64,000 nt of DNA, taken from assembly GCF_004361835.1 (NCBI RefSeq), contig NZ_SNWD01000008.1, positions 62,001 through 126,000 of the forward strand. The letters are read 5' to 3'. Under the pieces are notes generated by a model. That model searched no databases. It worked only from the letters and a program-made list of their open reading frames with translations, and had not been told where the DNA came from. Source of the DNA: Stakelama pacifica. GTDB lineage: Bacteria > Pseudomonadota > Alphaproteobacteria > Sphingomonadales > Sphingomonadaceae. The translations under genes and the position numbers were made by a program. Of this stretch, positions 59,439 through 64,000 are shown piece after piece; positions within the stretch are counted from its first letter, which is position 1; each line of letters starts with the position of its first letter.

Positions 59439-60467
59439 TTACATGATCATGGTATCGTCGCTCTTCGGATCGACGAGTACGATCTCGCCGGTATCCGCGA
59501 GCGTTTTGGCAAGGCGTACAAGGTCGCTTTGCGCTTCCTCGCAATCGCGTGCGCGCACCGGCCCCATGCCGGCCATATCCTCGCGCAGCAGCTTGGCCGA
59601 ACGTTCGGTCATGGTGGAGAAGAACAGGCTCTTGATCTCCTCCGGCGCGCCCTTCAGCGCGAGTGCCATCTGGCGCTTGTCGGCCTGACGCGCGATCACT
59701 GCGATTGCGCTCGGCATCAGATTGGCGAGATCCTCGAACGTGAACATCAGCGCGCGGATGCGTTCGGCCGATTCCGGCGCCTTCTGATCGAGCGCGCCGA
59801 GCATGGTCTCTTCGGTGGAACGATCCATCGCGTTGAAAATCTCTGCCATGGTTTCGTGCGGATCGCGGCGCTGGGCGCGCGCGAAATTGGCCATGAACTC
59901 GGTCTTCAGCGTGGCTTCGACCTGAGTGAGCACTTCCTTCTGAACCGTGTCCATGCGCAGCATCCGCTGTACCACATCGACCGAGATTTCGCGCGGCAAT
60001 ACGCCGAGAACGCGTGCCGCATGGTCCGACTTCAGCTTGGAGAGAATGACCGCGATGGTCTGCGGATATTCGTTCTTCAGATAGCCGGCGAGGACGCTTT
60101 CGCTGACATTGGACAGCTTGTCCCACATCGTCCGGCCGGAAGGACCACGGATATCTTCCATGATTTCCTTCACCTTGTCCGGCGGCATGATACCGGCGAG
60201 CAGGCGTTCGGTGGTTTCGAACGAGCCGTGACAGGTTTCCATCGCGGTCATGTCATGGGCGAATTGCGCCAGCAGATGTTCGACCACGGCGGCGGGGACG
60301 CGGCCGAGCATCGCCATCGAACTCGACAGCTCTTTCATCTCTTCGGTCGAAAGCTGGTCCCATATCGGCGAACCGTATTTCTGCCCAAGCGCCAGCATCA
60401 GCGCGGCCGCGCGCTGGCGAGGGTCGAAACGTTTCAGTTCGGGCGGTTCGATAAGCTGCGTTGCCAT
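59439..60467 (-). CDS. fliG: Flagellar motor switch protein FliG
   Basis: A 342-residue rotor protein that engages the stators. It has 'RFDPRQRAAALMLALGQKYG', 'GPSGRTMWDKLSNVSESVLA', 'NEYPQTIAVILSKLKSDHAA', 'FTFEDLANLMPSAIAVIARQ' and 'SLFFSTMTERSAKLLREDMA', covering the N, middle and C domains with the charged C-terminal helix. Here fliG and fliH form a short unit ahead of fliF, not the usual fliF-fliG order. Confidence 0.96.
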   Translation of the reverse strand: MATQLIEPPELKRFDPRQRAAALMLALGQKYGSPIWDQLSTEEMKELSSSMAMLGRVPAAVVEHLLAQFAHDMTAMETCHGSFETTERLLAGIMPPDKVKEIMEDIRGPSGRTMWDKLSNVSESVLAGYLKNEYPQTIAVILSKLKSDHAARVLGVLPREISVDVVQRMLRMDTVQKEVLTQVEATLKTEFMANFARAQRRDPHETMAEIFNAMDRSTEETMLGALDQKAPESAERIRALMFTFEDLANLMPSAIAVIARQADKRQMALALKGAPEEIKSLFFSTMTERSAKLLREDMAGMGPVRARDCEEAQSDLVRLAKTLADTGEIVLVDPKSDDTMIM

Positions 60468-60491
60468 GTTGATCTTTTTTCCCCTGAGAAC

Positions 60492-60541
60492 GGGTTTTTC
60501 CTGACCACCTGCGTCGGAACCCGTGCGTGCCCGTCTATTAT
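60492..60541 (+). promoter_or_regulatory. Probable promoter of the beta-propeller protein/flgB unit
   Basis: A plus-strand CTATTAT (60535-60541) lies 38 bases before the start at 60579. Upstream, GGGTTTTTCC (60492-60501) is a half-conserved AT-core element. On the minus strand a CATAAT box overlaps and could serve fliG. Confidence 0.45.
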
Positions 60542-60578
60542 GGAGGGGTGATCGGGTGGTCGGTCGCAGGGAGCAGTA

Positions 60579-63275
60579 ATGATGAACATCAATTCGGGGC
60601 TTGCGGGACTTGCCTTGCTAGGCGGCAATTCCAGCCTGTTCTCCTTCGGCTCGGGAGGTCTGAGCGGCGGTCTGAAGATCGAATCGCGGGCGGTTCGCAA
60701 CGCGCGCGAACAGTTCACCCTGCCTGAAACCACCCCGCCCTGGAAAATGGCGACTGCCACCAAGTCGCTCTACACCCAGGTCGAAGACGTTATGCGGATG
60801 CGCACGGTAATCGACAAACCGGCCGGCGGCGCGCGAACGCTTCCCGACGATGTTCAGACCGCCTTCACAGCGTACAAAGCGCTCGACCGGCTGCGCGCGC
60901 TCGCCGAACTCGCGGCGAAGCCCGGGGCGGGCGAGAGCAATCGCGCTGATTACGACAAGGCTTTTTCGAAAGGTCTGGTCGATCTGGAGAATTTCCTGTC
61001 GACCGCGCCCAGCGACAAGCTCAGCCTTGCCTTCGATCAGCCGGTGCGGCGGGCGCAGAGCGCGACCGTCGACGGCGGGACGGGCAATTATTCGCCGAGC
61101 TTTATCGGCAAGAAAGTGACCAAGGAACGCTCCGATGTGCTGAGCGGCCTGACCGGCACTGAAAAGTTTCAGGTCAAGCTGTCGCGCGGTTCGGCCAGCG
61201 ATACGATCACGGTCGATCTTTCGCAGCTTACCGACCCGCCGACGCTCGATAACGTCTCGACGCTCATCAACAACGCGATCGCCGCGATTCCCTATCGCGA
61301 CGAGAACGGCAATACCGTCACGCAGGCAGACGGCACGACCGAACCCAAATGGAAGGTGAGTTTCGAACCGACCAAGGTCGAGGAAGGCTGGACGCTGAAG
61401 GCGAATCGCCAGTCGATTGAACAGGTTTCAGTGGATCAGATCGACGCTCCCGATGCGGTGCTGGTCGCGACCGGCATGACCGGGCTGGAAACCGCGACAT
61501 CGACGCGTGTGATGCGGATCGACGATCCGTCGGGCGATATGAGCCGCAAGACACTGGCGACGATCGCAGCCAACGACCGGCTGAAGCCCGAAGAGACGGT
61601 GAAGACCACGGCCGATGCGATGGTCACCGATGCTGACGGGTTCGGCTATGTGCTGGGAACGACATCGGGCGATCTCGGCTCGCAGCGGCTGGCGGGCGAT
61701 CAGGACCTGTATCTGACCAAGATGGACAGCCTCGGCAATGTCGTCTGGCAGCATAGCCTGGGCGCCGCAGGCAGCGCGAGCGGCGCGGCGCTTTCGATTG
61801 CCGATAATGGCGATGTCGTCGTCGCGGGCAATGTACGCGGCGCGTTCGAAGGTACGAACAGCGACGGCGACATGCTGGTCGCGCGCTATGACGGCGGCGG
61901 GAACGAGAAATTCGCGACCCTGATCCGCAAGGTCGGCACCGAAACCGCGACCAGCGTGGTCGCCGCCGCTGACGGTTCAGTCTATGTCGGCGGACAGGCA
62001 TCGAGCGAGGACGGCGGGGATGCCTATGTCGTGAAGGTGGATTCGGCCGGCCATATCGCGGCGCGCCAGAGCTACGATACCGGCACCAGTGAGAAGATCA
62101 CATCGCTTGCGATGGGTGCGGACGGAAAGCTGCTCGCGCTGACGCGCGAGGGCGAAAATTCCAGCCTGCGGTTCCTCGACACCAGTGATCTTTCGAGCGA
62201 GACCGGACGCGTCGATCTCGGCACGGCGGACGCGCGCGCGCTTGCGGTGGATGCATCGGGCAATATCGCGATCGGCGGGACGACCGTTTCCGCGCTGGGC
62301 GGTACACAGATCAACGGGCTGAGCGGTTCGGGCGACGGCTTCGTCGCGCGCGTTGCCGGCGATGGCAGCGGGCTCGCCGTGACCTATCTCGGCACCGAGG
62401 GCACCGATCAGGTCGACAGCCTGGTGTATAGCGGCAACACGCTATATGTCGGCGGACGCACCAACGGAACGATCGGCGCCGAAAAAAGCGGCCCCGTCGA
62501 CGGCTTTGTCGCGCGGCTGGATGCTACCAGCGGCGCGATTGGCAAGATCACGCAGTTCGGCACGCCGGGGCAGCGCACCGAGCCGGTACGGCTCGTCATG
62601 TCGTCGGGCGGAACCAACAGCGTCGGCGAACTGGGCTTTGGCCGCGGTGCCATCACGCCGGGAACGTCGATGAAGCTCACCACCGCAACCAGCCTTCGCG
62701 GCGGGGATTCGTTCCAGATGCGGGTCGATGGCGGAGCGCTGCGCACGATCACGATCGATGACGATGAGACGCTCTCTACCCTGATGGGCAAGGTGCAGCG
62801 GATCGTCGGCCGAAAGGGCACGGTCACGACGCCGCGCGGCGATGGCGGTGCGAAGCTTACGATCAGCCCCAAATCCGGCGTGGACATCGAATTTGTCGCC
62901 GGACCGGAAGGGCGCGACGGCCTGAAAAAGCTCGGCCTGCCCACTGCGCGCGTTCAGGGCTATGATATTATCGATCCCAAGGCCCCGGCCGTCCGCCCCG
63001 GCGGTACCTTCGGCCTGAAACTCAACATGACCTTGTCGCTCAAGGACATGAAAAGCGCTGCCGAGGCGCTGGATGCGATTAACAGCGCGATCTCGGTCAG
63101 CCAGACCGGGTATCGCTCGCTTTACTGGGACGATCTGAAAGCAGCGCGCGTCGAGCCGCAAAATTTCGCAGCCGGCGGCGGTTCAGCACGCGAAAATGCG
63201 CAGCTCGCCAATTATCAGGCCGCGCTCGACCGGCTCAGCAGCAGTTCCGCATCAACCTCCATTCTGGGATTCTGA
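60579..63275 (+). CDS. 898-residue flagellar-cluster protein with beta-propeller repeats
   Basis: No signal peptide. The N-terminal ~180 residues are helical. Segments at ~190-300 ('KFQVKLSRGSASDTITVDLS') and ~695-790 ('FQMRVDGGALRTITIDDDET') resemble flagellin/FliD 'IN' motifs. Between them (~345-670) are SBBP-type beta-propeller repeats with recurring 'DxxGNVVVAGxxxG' patterns ('SIADNGDVVVAGNVRGAFEG', 'AAADGSVYVGGQASSEDGGD'). It is immediately followed by flgB (two bases). Caulobacter FlaEY, a regulator of flagellin expression, is a possible relative, from memory. It could also be a secreted cap or sheath-like structural protein. Confidence 0.7.
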   Translation: MMNINSGLAGLALLGGNSSLFSFGSGGLSGGLKIESRAVRNAREQFTLPETTPPWKMATATKSLYTQVEDVMRMRTVIDKPAGGARTLPDDVQTAFTAYKALDRLRALAELAAKPGAGESNRADYDKAFSKGLVDLENFLSTAPSDKLSLAFDQPVRRAQSATVDGGTGNYSPSFIGKKVTKERSDVLSGLTGTEKFQVKLSRGSASDTITVDLSQLTDPPTLDNVSTLINNAIAAIPYRDENGNTVTQADGTTEPKWKVSFEPTKVEEGWTLKANRQSIEQVSVDQIDAPDAVLVATGMTGLETATSTRVMRIDDPSGDMSRKTLATIAANDRLKPEETVKTTADAMVTDADGFGYVLGTTSGDLGSQRLAGDQDLYLTKMDSLGNVVWQHSLGAAGSASGAALSIADNGDVVVAGNVRGAFEGTNSDGDMLVARYDGGGNEKFATLIRKVGTETATSVVAAADGSVYVGGQASSEDGGDAYVVKVDSAGHIAARQSYDTGTSEKITSLAMGADGKLLALTREGENSSLRFLDTSDLSSETGRVDLGTADARALAVDASGNIAIGGTTVSALGGTQINGLSGSGDGFVARVAGDGSGLAVTYLGTEGTDQVDSLVYSGNTLYVGGRTNGTIGAEKSGPVDGFVARLDATSGAIGKITQFGTPGQRTEPVRLVMSSGGTNSVGELGFGRGAITPGTSMKLTTATSLRGGDSFQMRVDGGALRTITIDDDETLSTLMGKVQRIVGRKGTVTTPRGDGGAKLTISPKSGVDIEFVAGPEGRDGLKKLGLPTARVQGYDIIDPKAPAVRPGGTFGLKLNMTLSLKDMKSAAEALDAINSAISVSQTGYRSLYWDDLKAARVEPQNFAAGGGSARENAQLANYQAALDRLSSSSASTSILGF

Positions 63276-63277
63276 CC

Positions 63278-63691
63278 ATGACCGACATTCTTGCCGGCAT
63301 CGGAAAGCGTATGCATTTCCTCGCCGATCGCCAGCGGGTGATCGCTGAAAACGTCGCGAACAGCGAAACCCCGGCGTATAAGGCGCGTGACGTCGCTGCG
63401 CCTGACTTTTCGGACTTTGTGCGCACGAGCGGCGCGGCGCGGGTGGCGCGGCCGCATGTTGCCATCACGCCCGGAATGTCGGCGCTGGGCGCCCGGCCGC
63501 CGCTGGCCGGCAGCAACATCTTCCTCGATTCGTCGACCAGCGAGACCAAGCCTGACGGCAATAATGTCACGCTGGAAGATCAGCTTTTGCGCATGGGCGA
63601 AGTCCAGGCCGATTTCGCCACGATGACTAGTCTTTATCGTAAGAACACCGCATTGATGCAGACCGCGCTGGGCAAGGGCGGGCGCAGCTAA
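63278..63691 (+). CDS. flgB: Proximal rod protein FlgB
   Basis: A 137-residue rod protein: 'LAGIGKRMHFLADRQRVIAE', 'NVANSETPAYKARDVAAPDF', 'NVTLEDQLLRMGEVQADFAT' and 'LYRKNTALMQTALGKGG'. It is normally the first gene of flgB-flgC-fliE; here it follows the beta-propeller gene and lies ~51 kb from flgC. Confidence 0.94.
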   Translation: MTDILAGIGKRMHFLADRQRVIAENVANSETPAYKARDVAAPDFSDFVRTSGAARVARPHVAITPGMSALGARPPLAGSNIFLDSSTSETKPDGNNVTLEDQLLRMGEVQADFATMTSLYRKNTALMQTALGKGGRS

Positions 63692-63803
63692 TCCGCGGTC
63701 GAACCCGCGATCGCTCTTGCCAGCCGTAGCGCACACCCCATATTGTGCAGCGCAGCAAGACTCCGCGACCGGAGCCGTGCGACAGTAAACGGAGTCTGAC
63801 GCA

Positions 63804-64000
63804 ATGGGTTCGATCTCGCAAACGATCCGCGATTTTAATGCGATGCGCGACGGGTTCGACGCGCTTCTCGGCGATCACGGGCGGCTGACCAGCCTGTCCG
63901 ATTTCGGGTCCAATCCCGGCGATCTCGATGCGTTTTGCTATATTCCGGCCGATCTGCCGCCCGCTTCGCCGCTGGTGGTCGTTTTGCACGGATGCGGCCA
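63804..64000 (+). CDS. PHB-depolymerase-type esterase, N-terminal part
   Basis: The first 65 residues of a gene that runs off the right edge. After a polar start, 'GDLDAFCYIPADLPPASPLVVVLHGCG' (core PLVVVLHGCG) is the first strand and oxyanion-hole turn of an alpha/beta-hydrolase of the extracellular PHB depolymerase/esterase family. The catalytic Ser motif lies beyond the window. Not obviously flagellar; it marks the end of the cluster. Confidence 0.75.
   Translation, partial: MGSISQTIRDFNAMRDGFDALLGDHGRLTSLSDFGSNPGDLDAFCYIPADLPPASPLVVVLHGCG

Noticed and set aside
1-64000. CRISPR arrays, tRNA/rRNA genes, prophage, transposases or integrases.
   Set aside because: No regularly spaced repeats, no tRNA-like cloverleaf, and no mobile-element proteins were seen.

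Overview
The window is about 64 kb of GC-rich alphaproteobacterial DNA, most likely from a sphingomonad. The evidence is the Caulobacter-type flagellar regulators (FlbD, FliX, FlbT, FlaF, CheL), a compact single flagellin, and a dispersed repeat family that I associate with sphingomonad genomes. No plasmid, phage, transposase, tRNA or rRNA gene was seen.

Layout: (1) 1-7.3 kb is ordinary chromosome: the end of a LacI-type regulator, hutH and divergent hutC (histidine degradation), a glutamate-receptor-type potassium channel, a repeat copy, a pncC-nadE pair (NAD metabolism) and a Tat-exported L,D-transpeptidase-like lipoprotein. (2) 7.4-63.7 kb is one flagellar/chemotaxis supercluster. Minus-strand operons are flgI-cheL-flbY-like; flgC-fliE-fliQ-fliR-flhB; a 9.4-kb motor/chemotaxis operon motA-STAS-cheY-cheA-cheW-cheR-cheB-cheY-cheD-orf-motB-fliL2-pilZ; a FixL/FixJ-like pair; a sigma-region-2 protein; a globin-coupled chemoreceptor; flbT-fliI-fliJ-transglycosylase; a two-gene module of unknown function; fliL-fliM-orf-motE; fliG-fliH; and fliF-fliN-flbD-flhA-fliK-flgD-GGDEF/EAL. 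Plus-strand units are fliX; fliN2-fliO-fliP; flaF; flgE-flgK-flgL; a small secreted protein; flgF-flgG-flgA-flgH; flagellin; and an 898-residue beta-propeller protein followed by flgB. (3) A PHB-depolymerase-type esterase begins at the right edge.

The set covers nearly a complete motor, export apparatus, rod, rings, hook and stators. fliD, fliS, flgM, rpoN and a canonical fliA are not in the window. Second-messenger and environmental inputs sit inside the motor operons: tandem PilZ behind the stators, a GGDEF/EAL enzyme behind flgD, a globin chemoreceptor, and a FixL-like kinase lacking the expected haem ligand.

The most interesting signal is regulatory. Many flagellar intergenic regions carry a CTATNAT box with no TTGACA-like -35. 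Several of these also carry paired AT-core palindromes of the form GGCAAA..TTTGCC or GGAAAA..TTGCC. I saw no GG-N10-GC sigma-54 promoter. FlbD here has GDFPGA in place of GAFTGA and Arg-Asp in place of the Walker B Asp-Glu. Together these suggest that FlbD works here as a conventional activator with a sigma-70-type holoenzyme rather than as a sigma-54 ATPase. The sigma-like protein at 27.8-28.8 kb and a structured flagellin leader (possible FlbT target) are further candidate parts of this regulatory system.
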